Shown here piece after piece: positions 11,275 through 23,126 of a stretch of 64,000 nt of DNA. Origin of the DNA: Aedes albopictus (lineage: Eukaryota; Arthropoda; Insecta; Diptera; Culicidae). A program made the translations under genes and the position numbers. A model generated the notes under the pieces. The model did no database searches and was not told the DNA's origin. It saw only the letters and a program-made list of their open reading frames with translations. The first letter of the stretch is position 1. Each line of letters opens with the position of its first letter. The stretch lies in assembly GCF_035046485.1 (NCBI RefSeq), contig NC_085138.1:87779228-87843227 (forward strand), written 5' to 3'.

Positions 11275-11960
11275 TCATTCGATTGCAGACGTCATTTGTT
11301 CACGAAAGTTAGTTCCTCGCGGTGTCCCGTTACGCTGGAATGTGTCAAAGGAATCGAAAGGCACCAGTGAGCATCCCCGAAGGAACGTCCGGGAAGTAAG
11401 TCCCACTCGACATCCAGTTTCATCATTCTCAACGTAAACAACCAGGACAACCTCCAACGGAACCGCAACCAAGAAAGAGTTCAGCATTCCACCCTGGTGC
11501 GGGTGCACCCGCCCCCAACAAACAAAACAGATTTCACGCTGAACATCCGGGTCGTTTGACGATCCCTGACAAACGAAAACAGCAGCAGCAAAAATCTGCA
11601 AATTAACAGCGGGGCGCCGGCCGACCGGAAGTCTTCGGAGGACTGGAACGGCCAGGTGGACTCCCGCGTTCAAGACGAAGGTAACGATAAGCTCGAGCAC
11701 CGGCTGTCGATCACGGTTCATCACGCAGGAAGAACAAACTGTTTTGCAAGAAAAGAGTAAATAAACACCTGCTGTCTGCTGATTGGATTTGACATTTCTG
11801 CGAGCTGGACTATCACAAGAGAGAGGATGGCTGCGTGCTTCCTTGTTAAATCCTCTCTTGGAGCTCTTTGATGCTTACCGAATGGAGTATTAAAATTTAA
11901 TCTGGATTTTTTTAAATCGAGATCAAATCTCGTATCAACTGCGTTGGTGCTTATGACCAT
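11275..11960. other. GC-richer segment of unknown nature
   Basis: This stretch is clearly more GC-rich than its surroundings and has a 149-codon open frame on the - strand (11275-11724). The predicted protein shows no motif I recognise and no membrane or signal region with a convincing boundary. It could be an exon, a 5' UTR or an old repeat. Nothing downstream supports a gene. Confidence 0.25.
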
Positions 11961-11981
11961 TAGTGTACGAGAAAGGCAAAA
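11961..11981 (-). repeat. Terminal fragment of a mosquito dispersed repeat
   Basis: TAGTGTACGAGAAAGGCAAA is the reverse complement of the head of the repeat seen at 60553 (TTTGCCTTTCTCGTACACTA). Only the terminus is present. Confidence 0.55.
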
Positions 11982-12005
11982 AAACGATCAAATCTGAATA
12001 TACAT

Positions 12006-12122
12006 GTCAATGGTTGCTACTCCGTTATTGATCTAAGCTGGTACAAATTGCACTGAGATCCAAATGAATAAGGGCTGGGACACTCCCCTTATTCTCAAAG
12101 TGCAATTCTAGCAGCTCATACA
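12006..12122 (+). repeat. Dispersed repeat (GTTGCTACTCCGT family), copy 1
   Basis: It shares GTTGCTACTCCGT, AAATTGCAC, CCAATGAATA-like and ATTCTCAAAGTG blocks in the same order and spacing with 36354-36464. That makes it a member of a dispersed non-coding repeat. Its full extent is not clear; 12123-12529 holds nothing else I recognise. Confidence 0.6.
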
Positions 12123-12529
12123 TTTTGGATCAATACCGGCGCCGGCCACGTCCCTATAGTCAGTTGGGAAGGGAAAGGAATGTTAGAGTATGCTGGTTGT
12201 TGCTACTAAAGACCGAGATCACCTCTGCATCCCCACATCCAGCACGGACTGGGGTATTTATTAGACGGAAAGATGGGAGATCTGGGAGTCACCGTTGGGT
12301 CGGTGATGCGATCCATGGATAAGGGGTTATTTATAGTGTTCGTAAGGTGACAGATTGTATGGTGAATGAGGTCAAGCGGCACAGCACGCTTTGGTTGCAT
12401 AACTTGTAGGCGTTATATACACTGTGCTGTGAGTGGAAATTGGAAGAGAGGGAAACGACTTTTTTCCAATTCATTTCTGGTTCTAGCAATGGCTATGAAC
12501 ATATGAATATACATGAGTTGTATATGTAG

Positions 12530-12667
12530 AGAAGTGAGAGAGAGAGAGAGAGAGAGGAAGTGGATAGAAAGATACAAAGTAGGATGAAAGGGACGGGCCA
12601 GGGATTGAACCCATGACCTTCTGCATACGAATCAGAAGCGGTAGCCACTAGACCACCAAGCCCGTCA
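12530..12667 (-). mobile_element. tRNA-derived SINE (family 1)
   Basis: The reverse complement has a box A region (TGGTCTAGTGGCTACCG) and box B (GGGTTCAATCCC), then a tail ending in a (GA)n run at 12535-12556. A second copy is on the + strand at 60112-60218. The head is tRNA-like, but the continuous tail shows it is a SINE rather than a tRNA gene. Confidence 0.75.
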
Positions 12668-12721
12668 AAAATTGCTATAAACGTTCTTTTCAAAATTGCT
12701 CCAGCAATTTCGTGGGAAATA

Positions 12722-12934
12722 GGGACTGGGGCCATTTAGGCAGGAGCACCTAGTTTGGGCACTTGCTGCTATAACTCAGTCAATTTTAAACCGATTGACT
12801 TGAAGTTTTGAACATGGCTAGATACTGTGCGTATCTGATTGTGTCTCAATAATCAAAACAATCTGTTCAAAACTAACTGAGCTATAGCAGCAAGTGCCCA
12901 AAATAGGTGCTCCTGCTCAAATGGTTCCAGCCCC
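12722..12934. mobile_element. MITE with TA duplication
   Basis: Inverted termini GGGACTGGGGCCATTTAGGC and its near-complement CCAGCCCC are bracketed by TA (12720-12721 and 12935-12936). The arms include GCAGGAGCACCTA and TAGGTGCTCCTGC. The interior resembles the MITE at 9590-9803. Non-coding. Confidence 0.8.
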
Positions 12935-13418
12935 TATGTCCTGAAATTCCTGCAAATGTTCCTTCAATATTAATTTAGCATTTCTTCCATAAACTGTAAA
13001 GAAAATACAGGAGGAAATTTAAAATTTCGTAATAATACGTAATAATATGATATAACATAATATGAATGAAGCTGAAGACGCTCTAGCTTTTAGTAAATTC
13101 CTGCAAAGATTGTTTTCGCAAAAATACCGGTGGTTCAAGGCGACGTGGAGTACAGCGGAAAAAGTGGGCTGACCATGTCGAGAGTTTAGGGCATTCTACG
13201 TGTTGCGCAAAGCTGTTAATGCTATTTTATACATGTATAAGTAGAGATATTGAACCCAATAGATGAAAAAGTTCTGCGTTATGACATAGATTTATCAGTT
13301 CTCCGGGTATCAAGATAGGAATCTATAGGACCACTTCAATAAATACTTAAATCTTAATAAAATTTCATCAGAATCGCATTTGTTTTACGATCAATTCTAC
13401 TGCATTCACGTACTGGCA

Positions 13419-15239
13419 ATGAACGGTACAATACATGTAATTGTGCTGATAGCACTTCTTTTCCAACTACTTCTTGGTGTATCTACGCGTTGGCCACAAG
13501 ACCTTCCCATTTACACTGCATCCGTGATTCAGTACTATGCCAAGCAAAAACCCGGCAGATTCGAAAGCGTATTCTACGATATTTCCGCTGGAACCGATAA
13601 AGGTTTGTACAGTAAACTACTCCAGTCTCATTTGCTTAGCAATGTCGCCAAATATACGATGGATGAGAAATTTCAAGCATCATTTGACAATTTTCCCGTG
13701 AATCCTTCCGTGGCGGTCATGTACGTGGGTGAACGAAATCTGATGCCCCCAAACTGTCCAATACTTGTGAGACACTTTCTGGCAACTCTGGATAGCAATG
13801 CCAAGGTAATTGTTCTCGTTAACACGGAAAACGCGGATGCCTTTCAGAGCATTATGTCTATGCTGGTTCACCTTCGATTCGACAAAGTCATCTACATTGG
13901 AACGGTTAAAAATGTTTTCATCCGAATGAAGTTTAATGGAACACCGGATAGAGTCGTAAGTGGGATGCCACATCCGAGTGATTTGATCCGCAGCAATATT
14001 CGCAATGCATATGGACGACCCATTGCGTTTACCTTCAGATTTGCACCATGGAATCAAGTACAACAATGGGTGTTCGAAACAGCACGACATTTGAACACCA
14101 ATCTAACGTTCTATCCGAAAATCTGCACTGAAGCCACACCGGTTCATATATGCATGGAACGGCTATTCAAAGCCTTTCACATCGATATAGCTCTGGATCA
14201 ATGTGCCCCTCAGGAACTTTTGGGTCAAAACTACCGAATGATCGTTGGACGCACGTTGAACTCCCGGGTGGTACTGGTACCGCAAGGAAGGCTTTTTAGC
14301 GCTGTTGAAGTGTTCACGAAACCGTTTGCGTGGAAATCATGGATTGTGCTTTTGCTCATACTATTTTTGATAGAAGCGCTTAGTTGGGTGTTTCCAGCGC
14401 TGTTCAGAAACGATCCGATACTTCTGTCCCTATGCGGCATTGAAAAATACGATTTGCATCGTGCCTGCATCAGAGAAAAGGTTACGCTGCTGCCGATGAT
14501 ACTTTTCTGCTTTCTCATGTGCAACGCGTACGAGACAAAAATCATATCGTTTATGACGAACAAACCTTCTGTGGGAAACATCGAGACATTGGACGAGCTG
14601 GTCAAGTCAGGAATCAAGATCGCAGCTAACCTACAAGGTGACGAACGTTTGGTCAACGACAGTCTTCTTGGTCCGCAAATAATTCCGACCCCGCCCAACT
14701 CGGACTACAATCGATTGGACGACCAGTACGCCCATCTGAGTAATAATCTTGAAGCTCCGTGGATGGTATCGTTACTTCGAAATTATGACTTCGTAGTGGG
14801 TCGACCCAGGTTTTCGATACTCAGAGAACGAATATCCATATCGATCTACACCTTTTGGATCGGAGTGATGAGCTGCTTTGCTGAAACGCTCCACTACACG
14901 CAGAAGGTATTCTTCGAGGCAGGACTGATGGACAAGTGGGACCACGAGCAAAGCAGCGGAATAATGGCAAGAGACAGAGCGGAATTCCGACGGATGGAAA
15001 CGATTCCCTCCGGAATGTTGTCGTTTGGTGACCTTATTTCAACGTGGTTTATTTTGGGGGCAGGATTATTTTTCAGCATAACTATGTTTATGCTTGAGCT
15101 AATGATAAATTGTTGTGGAGCGTTGAGTAGAATTACGATTTTCAAACGGAAAACCAGTGGCGGCATCGAGGTTAAACCAAGCTACTCAAGTAACCAGCTC
15201 TTCAGAAAAAAAAAACCTGATTTGATCCACATATGGTGA
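13419..15239 (+). CDS. Divergent ionotropic receptor (putative chemoreceptor) 1
   Basis: Intronless gene for a 606-residue protein of the insect ionotropic receptor family: variant glutamate-receptor channels in the dendritic membrane of chemosensory neurons. An N-terminal hydrophobic signal peptide (about 1-23) is followed by a divergent extracellular region, then the first membrane segment (about 308-329), a pore-loop region, a second (355-384, with the typical NAYETKIISF), the S2 lobe and a last membrane segment (about 542-565). The stretch PQGRLFSAVEVFTKPF just before the first membrane helix matches the paralogue at 30616. I chose ATG 13419; the open frame extends 13 codons upstream only to a TTG. 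The usual glutamate-binding Arg is not evident, so glutamate is an unlikely ligand. Length fits the family. Ligand and co-receptor are unknown. Confidence 0.93.
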   Translation: MNGTIHVIVLIALLFQLLLGVSTRWPQDLPIYTASVIQYYAKQKPGRFESVFYDISAGTDKGLYSKLLQSHLLSNVAKYTMDEKFQASFDNFPVNPSVAVMYVGERNLMPPNCPILVRHFLATLDSNAKVIVLVNTENADAFQSIMSMLVHLRFDKVIYIGTVKNVFIRMKFNGTPDRVVSGMPHPSDLIRSNIRNAYGRPIAFTFRFAPWNQVQQWVFETARHLNTNLTFYPKICTEATPVHICMERLFKAFHIDIALDQCAPQELLGQNYRMIVGRTLNSRVVLVPQGRLFSAVEVFTKPFAWKSWIVLLLILFLIEALSWVFPALFRNDPILLSLCGIEKYDLHRACIREKVTLLPMILFCFLMCNAYETKIISFMTNKPSVGNIETLDELVKSGIKIAANLQGDERLVNDSLLGPQIIPTPPNSDYNRLDDQYAHLSNNLEAPWMVSLLRNYDFVVGRPRFSILRERISISIYTFWIGVMSCFAETLHYTQKVFFEAGLMDKWDHEQSSGIMARDRAEFRRMETIPSGMLSFGDLISTWFILGAGLFFSITMFMLELMINCCGALSRITIFKRKTSGGIEVKPSYSSNQLFRKKKPDLIHIW

Positions 15240-15259
15240 ACAGAACCTTTCTTACACAG

Positions 15260-15265
15260 AATAAA
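15260..15265 (+). promoter_or_regulatory. Polyadenylation signal AATAAA
   Basis: Canonical AATAAA 21 bp after the stop codon of receptor 1. It supports a very short 3' UTR ending before the MITE at 15289. Confidence 0.6.
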
Positions 15266-15288
15266 ATAATTGCTGTACTTATTAATTA

Positions 15289-16925
15289 CACGGATAAAAA
15301 TAATGATATTTACACGTCATGTAAACTTCATTTTAGTCATGTAAACTTAGTGTTATGATGGTTTACATGATATCTCATGTAAATTTGCGTTCTATGTCAT
15401 GTAAATACTCAGAGTCATACTGAATTACATGACATATACCGTCGTTGGGGGTGAGAATGGGTCAAAAAAGGATACTCAAAGATTGTTTGTTAAATAACAA
15501 ATGCAATTGAAGTCGGAATAACTTTTTATTTGGTATGTATACTCTTCTATGTGGTGTTGATAGTTTAGCAAGAAAGTATTACATTATATGAATTGCTTAC
15601 TAAACTACAAATGTTTGAAAATTGACCCAATCTCACCCCTTAGAGGGGGTGAGAATGGGTCAAAGTATTCGAAATCGCTTACCTATGAATATAAGTTAAT
15701 TTTATTGATCATATCTAGTAAACCTACTTAAAAAACAATATAACCATGACTAAAAAAACTTTTGTTATTTTAAAAGATGATTAATCCACCTAAAAGAGCT
15801 AATACAACCGAAAAAATGATTGAAATTTGATAAAATAACGTTTGTATGTTGTATCGACATTTTTAGCTACCATAATCATCCTCATTTAAAGTTTCAACCT
15901 CCTTGAGAGGAGGGGGAGTTACAATGAGGGATAGACGCATTGAAAGATTGCATGAGAAATGTTTAACCAAACCAAAATTCGACGTTCATTCACTTTCCGA
16001 CATTGTACTATGTCACCGGTTTTATAGCCCCTGTATTTCCTAAATCCCACTACTGTCTGGTAGTTTCAGGATATTTCCTTAAAATTTCAAAAATGAATGG
16101 AGAAGAAAAGCGTTTTTAAGTGTATTTTGTGAGCTTACGATATTGCAGTACACTAAACGTTAGATGATGATAAGAGGAGCTGTCCATGTCCATGTTTATT
16201 GTTATAAATGATTTTAGGCACTAAACGTATGAATACACTAGCTTGACACTTCTGCGACATATTTTCGAAAAAAAAGTACTTTTATGAAGATACGGTAAAC
16301 ATGGCACTACTCTAACATCAAATGGGGACTGGTTAACAAGTTGAATTTTTAGTAAAGGTTATGTGCACTCGATAACTTGCTTGACCCAATCTCACCCCCA
16401 TTTTTAATATTTAGACATAGGGTCGAAAATATTGAATTTTTATATAAAAAGTCCATTGACAGCCCACTTTTTTCGTTGCATCAATCAGGTAACACCTACA
16501 GCTAATCACTTATAAGAAAATGTATGGTTAGGTGCTTGTGTGAAACATTGCGAAGGAGAAATTTTTTCAGAGTGATTTACTAGTAGTTTCATCATATAAG
16601 TTTAGCCACAATTTGAACAAAAAAACGATTATTGCTAAACATCTTTTTCTGCATCATGACGTGTAAAAACATCTCCTCTTTAAAATAATATAAAGTTTTC
16701 AATATAAATTAGCCATAGTTGATGAGCTATTTCAAATTTTATGTTTCTCCGTTTTGACCCAATCTCACCCCCCCAGACCCATTGTCACCCCCATCGAAGG
16801 TAATGGAAGTTTACATAATATTTTATAACTTTTACATAATATGTCATGTAAACTTCTGTGATATCCCACGCTCCAATCATGTGCATTATATGTCATAGAA
16901 TTTTACATTCTTTTTTCGATCTGTG
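15289..16925 (+). mobile_element. MITE copy split by another MITE
   Basis: The ends (CACGGATAAAAATAATG at the left; TTTTTTCGATCTGTG at the right) and internal TCATGTAAAC motifs match the intact 273-bp copies at 16997-17269 and 26052-26324. It is interrupted after GACATATA by the insertion at 15439-16800, beyond which the family sequence resumes as ATGGAAGTTTACAT. Confidence 0.85.
15439..16800. mobile_element. TA-target transposon derivative (1362 bp) nested in a MITE
   Basis: Termini are CCGTCGTTGGGGGTGAGAAT and, inverted, CCTTCGATGGGGGTGACAAT. TA flanks both ends (15437-15438 and 16801-16802), and removing it restores the host MITE. The motif GACCCAATCTCACCCC recurs inside near 15628, 16382 and 16755, in places as a small palindrome. 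No transposase ORF is present. Confidence 0.85.
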
Positions 16926-16996
16926 AATGTGTTATTGTGTCTTTTGGTCGTTCTAGAAAATATTGTGGATTTGGATTGGATTGGTTTCCAAAACAG

Positions 16997-17269
16997 CACA
17001 GATCGAAAAAGGAGTGTAAAATTCTGTGACATATGATGCACTTGTTTGGAGCGTGGAATATCACAGAAGTTTACATGATATATAATGTAAAAGTCATAAA
17101 ATATCATGTAAACTTCCATTATATGTCATGTAATTCCGCATGACTCTGAGTGTTTACATGACATATAACACAAATTTACATGATATATCATGTAAACCAT
17201 CATAACACTAAGTTTACATGACCAAAATGATGTTTACATGACGTGTAAATCTCATTATTTTTATCTGTG
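16997..17269 (-). mobile_element. MITE, intact 273-bp copy (reverse)
   Basis: It begins CACAGATCGAAAAAGGAGTG and ends TTTTTATCTGTG, the reverse of 26052-26324 and of the same length. With the split copy at 15289-16925 it forms an inverted pair separated by about 70 bp. Confidence 0.85.
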
Positions 17270-18523
17270 AGCATCACTGTTAGGCTAAACTAGCAGAAAT
17301 ATCAGGCGCTTTCTACAATCTTGGATGGACTGGTTTAGAAAACAGCTTACATTTTCTTCATTATTTGTATCTTTTGTTAACTACCAAAAGATCTTGAATC
17401 GATTAACAAATGGATAAGAAAATAATTCGAGATAGGGTATCGGGATGCTTCGTTGGCATAGTCCCCTCGTTGGGCCTATCTCAACGTAAACCAAAAACTC
17501 AAACAAACACGCATAACTGGATATCGGAAAAGCTATGCGCCAAACAACTGTAACATTTCGTTTCAATTTTAGCACTTTGGAGCATTAAAATTGAATGAAA
17601 ATGTCACTTTGTTTAGCTCTTGTAGACGCCATGATTCTTCGGCTTAGTGGGTAGTCTATACACATGATCATAAATGGCATGATTCTGGAACATTTCGAAA
17701 TGACTTTTCAATAACTGAACATTTGATGCGACGATCAAAGACGCTATTTTGAACTTGTGTATTTGTTTTCAACGAATAATAACTATTTTACAAATTGAAT
17801 GTTGGCCGAATATTGAGGACATTTTTTTCACTATGTACCCAAATCTTGGCCCATCAGTCAAGTGACGTTAAAAACACCGATAAAGTGACGTCAACAGCAT
17901 TGCTAGCGTAAGAACCAGAAAGAACGAACAGAAAAAAAGATTGTGTGTGCGGTGACTGTAAAAATATAACACAATAAAAAGGGTTGCGTTGTTTTCGTTA
18001 CTAAATTAAGAAATAATTTTAGTTTAAGTGATTTATTTATAGTTTTCTGAAAATTTGGCTTCGAAAATGTAATTTAAAAATAAGATTGGTGAACAAACAG
18101 TGATAATACTTCAGCAGAAATATTGAAAAATTTAGATAATTAGTGGTTCTAGTGCATGGAAAGCAATAGGCCAACGTTGTATCCACTAATAGGCCAATTT
18201 TTGTACCATAGACCAACGTTGCATACCATCGCATCGAATCTTTTCAACTTAATTAAGTAAATTCTTGAATATTTACGTTAGTTTACTTCCAATTGGTGAA
18301 ACATGCATTGCCTAGAGTGTGTAATAGAATCAACATATTGTTTCTAGTGCTATTAATTCATTAGTTATGGTCAAAATTGTCAAGGCGGCTTGCAAATTAG
18401 GCCAAGGAATGGTACATATACCCTACGCTTTGTCCAATATCTCCCAATCAGTTAAATAATTCAGCTCAGAAGTACCTAGGAATTATGGTTATGGAATGTC
18501 ATCCCTTAGGACACAAATGATAT
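17270..18523. other. AT-rich sequence, nothing recognised
   Basis: Small open frames (64-65 codons) on the - strand have no supporting features. I see no tRNA-like or terminal-repeat signature. Confidence 0.35.
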
Positions 18524-20081
18524 AGGGTAGGTAATCAAAATTTGAACCAAATTGAGGCTTTCTGAAGCAGTGCAAATTTCAAATGATTTTTTCTCCCACA
18601 TGGAAATAATTTACTACGGCAAAATCGTATGTACATGAAAGCCACAGGTATAAGCTTTCTGTTAAATGGTAAAAAGTTTGTATTTGCACCGAATTTCATT
18701 GAAATATTTGATTTTTCATCAACAATGATTTTAATCTTAATTTGAACCATCGTAATCATAATTTGAACCAATTTTAATCTTAATTTGAACTACTGGCGGC
18801 AGCAGCTCGAGCAACTCACAAAACAGCCAATTCCATGCTAAACAATGAAAAATCACATGAATCTGCTAATTCTCATACCTATTTTTCATTAGGCAGTGGA
18901 ATCCCAACTCAGAATGTTCAAAATTCTTTAGGAATTTGGAAACTAAATTTAGATTTTTTCATCCCCCAAGAGTAAACAAAGCAACCACTAGCGCAATCTA
19001 CAGGCCAACACTAGAAGCTCACCCCCGTTGACTAGTTCAAATTTAGATTACAAATGGTTCAACCGCAGAGAGACGTTCAAGTTTAACTCAGCAGCTTGTG
19101 TAAAAAACATGGCCGCCACAAATTGCCAAGTGGCAATCAGCAAACAGATGGCGTTAGCGACGTTCATATTCAATCGCTGCCGCACATGTGCGTTGCGACC
19201 AACAACTGTCACCACGGTCGTCTTCCAGCCGGATGGCGGGAAAAGACCGCACGTGTTGCACGCTAATAATGTTTCCACATAATTTGTGCAGAGTAAATGA
19301 CTTTTATTTAATGTCTAAAATCTTTTGCACAAATTAGCGCAGGACTCTTGTAAAATATTTTACACATTATTACTTTTATTTTACATAGATTTGCTTGAAT
19401 AAAACTGCATTTGGATGAACTTCACTCGCATTGGGAAACCTTTGTGAATGTGACGCAAATGTAGGAATGATTTTGACAGTGTTTGTTTTGATTTTATTTT
19501 TCTGTGGGTGGTGAATTGGGTGGTACGTAAGCGGCTGGAAGCACGTGGTTTCTCAAACTGTCAACTGCACGCGACTTCACTGTGGCAATCGGTTGCCTAG
19601 GTGTCGCTAGTGAAAATTTACATAGAAAATTTGAATAAATTTGTTCGAACTAGAACGTCTGTCTGCGGTTCAACTTAAGATAACATTCTCCAAGTAAGAA
19701 TCACTTAAATTTGGTAATTTTATGACAAATAATGCGGAATATTATTCGGTTGGTCGATTCTACGATAAATAAGCTTTCATTTAACGTGTTCACATATTGC
19801 GTGTGATACAATGCATGAGCTGTACGAGTGCACCGAAAATGTGCTTTCTCTTGGGGGAAATGGGTGAAATCACAGTGATTTTTCAATTGCCTGTTTTCCA
19901 TGACAAAAACGCTTTTTTTTCAAGGCTTTTAAAGTCCATGTTATCAGGATATATTACGGAAAACTGTTTAACATCTTTTTCGGGACAAAATTTGCCTGAA
20001 AAGTACGTCTTTTTAATGATTTTTGAAATGGTTCAAATTAAGATTACAATTTGACTAGTTCAAAGTTTGATTTCTTACCCT
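18524..20081. mobile_element. TIR element (about 1.56 kb), non-coding
   Basis: The left end AGGGTAGGTAATCAAAATTT and the inverted right end AGGGTAAGAAATCAAACTTT are near-identical. AATTTGAACC motifs repeat inside both ends. The interior is non-coding and carries a nested element at 19057-19674. The target duplication is unclear (TA or AT). Confidence 0.65.
19057..19674. mobile_element. Nested TIR element (about 0.6 kb)
   Basis: GTTCAACCGCAGAGAGACGT at the left is mirrored by ACGTCTGTCTGCGGTTCAAC at the right, giving inverted termini of about 22 bp. An 84-codon frame inside has no recognisable features. Confidence 0.6.
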
Positions 20082-20560
20082 ATCTATTATGTAAATTAGT
20101 TTTGGCCTTAGTGAGGTTATTTGGCTATGGTGATCTGCAAGGATATGAAAAATATGTTTGTCCAGTTTTTGCATTTTTCCCACAGTATATAATATTATTG
20201 TCGAGAGCACAGTGAGCAGTAACGATAAAAATGTAGGCCGAAGGATATGACTTTAACCCTCTAATGGATACCTGGGTTCCATTTGGACCCCAGGCAACTT
20301 TGGTGTAATGGCAAACAAGTTTGGTATAACATATTGACTTTATTTTTGCAATACCTTCAAACTAGACCTAGTTCCGTAATTTAAGCAAAAATAAAGTTGA
20401 TTTCATGGTATACTTTGATTTTTATTCCATATCATATTTTGATGAACCTAAGGCCTACCAATGGATCCTAAAAAAGCTAAGAGACATCACATCTTGTGAT
20501 ATCAGAGCTGTTTGATATAACACTAACACAATTTCTCACCCATATATCTCATGGTTTTGA
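20082..20560. other. No feature recognised
   Basis: AT-rich intergenic sequence. I see no gene, tRNA-like sequence or terminal repeats. Confidence 0.35.
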
Positions 20561-21711
20561 TTTCTTAGAGTGTTGGTATGATCGACAATATTGTTGATGA
20601 TGATTAGTCGAGTTGAGTTGAGTCACGCTGGTTACTTAGAAAGATGGTTTCTTCGGCTAAACTGTTTGGTAAGTAAAGGGCTTACCCTTACAGTTTTTTA
20701 ACCATTTGAAGCAAAATTTCATCGCTAAGCGGCGCTGGTTACAAATTAGGTTGCAGATGATAAGAATTTCTTAAAATGTATTCAACAAGCTGTAACTTTT
20801 TTTCCTTCAGATATATTTGAGTCATGTCAAATGGTAATCAAAGACCAATGTATTAGTCATACATTTTCAAAATTTCATTGAATTTGGTTACCTACTTAAC
20901 CCTAAGTTATAGCTGTTTAATAAACTGTAATGGAATTAGAAGTATTTACTAGAAACGCATCAACTTCAGGTAGAGTTAACCAACTTGTACAAATTATAGC
21001 TAACTAGTTGGGGAACTTGCAGTCAAAATTTGAGAAAATTTGGTGCATCTCATAAGAAGTTAAAGCTTGTTCAAAATTTTCTAGCTATAACTTATTATTT
21101 CTATGTTTTTGCAAATTTGCCACTAGCGCCACCAACCTAATGGTAGAAACTCTAATCAAATAATAATTCAACTGAAAGCCCTTGATATTTTTAACAACTT
21201 TGCTGAAGACACCTTATTTCTTAATAATCAGGATCCTGAGATATGTAAAATTTGTTCCCATTCTAGCGCCGCCTAGCGGTAGAATTTAGATACATACGAC
21301 TAATCATCGAAAAGTTCTTGAGCAGCTGAATAACTTTGCCGAAGACACAAACTCTCTAAATTTATGAGATAGAATTTTTGCCAGTGTTACATCTTCTTGT
21401 CTATGACATGACAGAAGTCACAGACAAACAGATGTAACAGTAACGAAATTTCAATATCAGAACCCTGATTACTTGGAGCTTTGGTGTCTTCGGCAAAGTT
21501 GTTTGGTTGGTAAAGGACTTAGAGATGGTATTATATGATTCGGAATTCCACCGCTAGGCGGTGCTAGGGTGAAAACAAGTATATCTCAGGATCCGTATTA
21601 TTTAGAAATATGAGCTCTTTGGCAAAGTTGTGGACTAGATCAAGGGCTTTCATTTGAATTATTGTTTGATTCGAGTTTCGGCTTCCAACTAGTTAGCTAT
21701 ACATAAGTGAC

Positions 21712-21916
21712 CCGATTTTGTCAACCCCTTTTCGGAACACATGTTTTGCTCTCTGCAAAAATTTAAACAGTTTTTTAAACTTTTTATCCCTGTATATTCA
21801 GCATCTCAGTTGTAGGTTGATGATAAACAATAATAAATAAATCAAAATTTGACTGTAAGATAATGAGAGCAAAAAGTTTGTCGCAAAATGGGGCTGACAA
21901 AATCGGGTCCTTACTG
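21712..21916. mobile_element. MITE with TA duplication, copy 1
   Basis: Ends CATAAGTGACCCGATTTTGT and, inverted, CAGTAAGGACCCGATTTTGT. A second copy with TA on both sides is at 26539-26740. The interior is AT-rich and non-coding. Confidence 0.75.
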
Positions 21917-23126
21917 TTATAGGTATAGTTTTTGGGCTTGATTGGTTCACTCGTTTCAAAGTTGTTTCAAAGTTGTAAATAGAATTTCATTACCGTTTAT
22001 TAAAATGCTACATCTCAAGATTAAGGGAACTGAATGAAATGAAATTTTGCCATGTAAGTAGAAGAAACATATACCCACACATAAATTGTACTCATTGTCA
22101 CTATGTTGTTCAGCGTGAGCCACAACGCAAACAAGTTCAACAAAATGGGTAAACCTGAAAAGGATGACAATGAATCCTGAGACATGTGAGATATTTAATT
22201 TGCATGTTTGGTACCGCCACCTACATGTGGAGTTCCGAATCAAACGGCCTATCAACTGTTAACCGATGATCTACCCAAGCAAATTTTCCGAAGACCCCAT
22301 GTTTCTTTGAGCTCAGAATCCTGAGATCAGAGAGTAAAAAAATCGAAAATTCAAAATGAAAATTGACATTTTTATTTTTTTCATTCGTGTTTCATCATAT
22401 TCATTGTCAGCTGAATGCCTCTCTGTTTTCATCCAATTCCCTGTCATGAGTGTTTTCTTGCACATCGTAAAATAATCAATTTCTGTAAACAAACACAAAA
22501 TTCGACTTTATGAACAAATCGAACAGATGGTTAGTATTCCAATTAATTACTATATTTACCCAAGTTTTGTGGTGATTGGAAGTTTAATCAGGAGTTATGG
22601 TCTAGTTTTGTTGCTCAGTGAAAATTGTCAGTGACAGAAAAACGAATGAATAAGTGAAAAAAAAACATTCACCAAAATGATTTTTTTTTGATCCCTCAGT
22701 TGAGAATTTTCAAAATTCACGTTGATTTTCACTCATTGAAAATGAAAATTTTTAACTCTGCCTGAGATACATATACATATACAATTTGCATGTTCACCGA
22801 ATATCCAAATGTAACGGCACATGGTCTGTAAGTACTTGGCCTGCGCAACAGCTTTTCCAAAGGCCCCATCTTTCTAAATGATCAGAATCCTGCGATAAAT
22901 GTGCATGCTCAGTAGCGACATCTATACGTGGAGTTCTAAATCAAACGGCACACCATATGTAAGTACCGTAAACCGGGGTCAAATTGATTTCCGGATCGAA
23001 ATTGATCAGACGATTTTCCGTTAGATAAAACATACTTCAAATAGTTTCCAAACAAATATCGTTTAGTATCGGTTCCCCACTGCACGATAGTTGAAAGGAA
23101 ATTATTTAAAATATGCTAAACCTAAC

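Noticed and set aside
11275..11724. 149-codon minus-strand gene
   Set aside because: No recognisable motif or transcription signal, and it contains a copy of the dispersed 14-mer. Kept only as an unknown segment.
13380..13418. Upstream extension of receptor 1 to 13380
   Set aside because: The codon at 13380 is TTG. The first ATG, at 13419, directly begins a good signal peptide.
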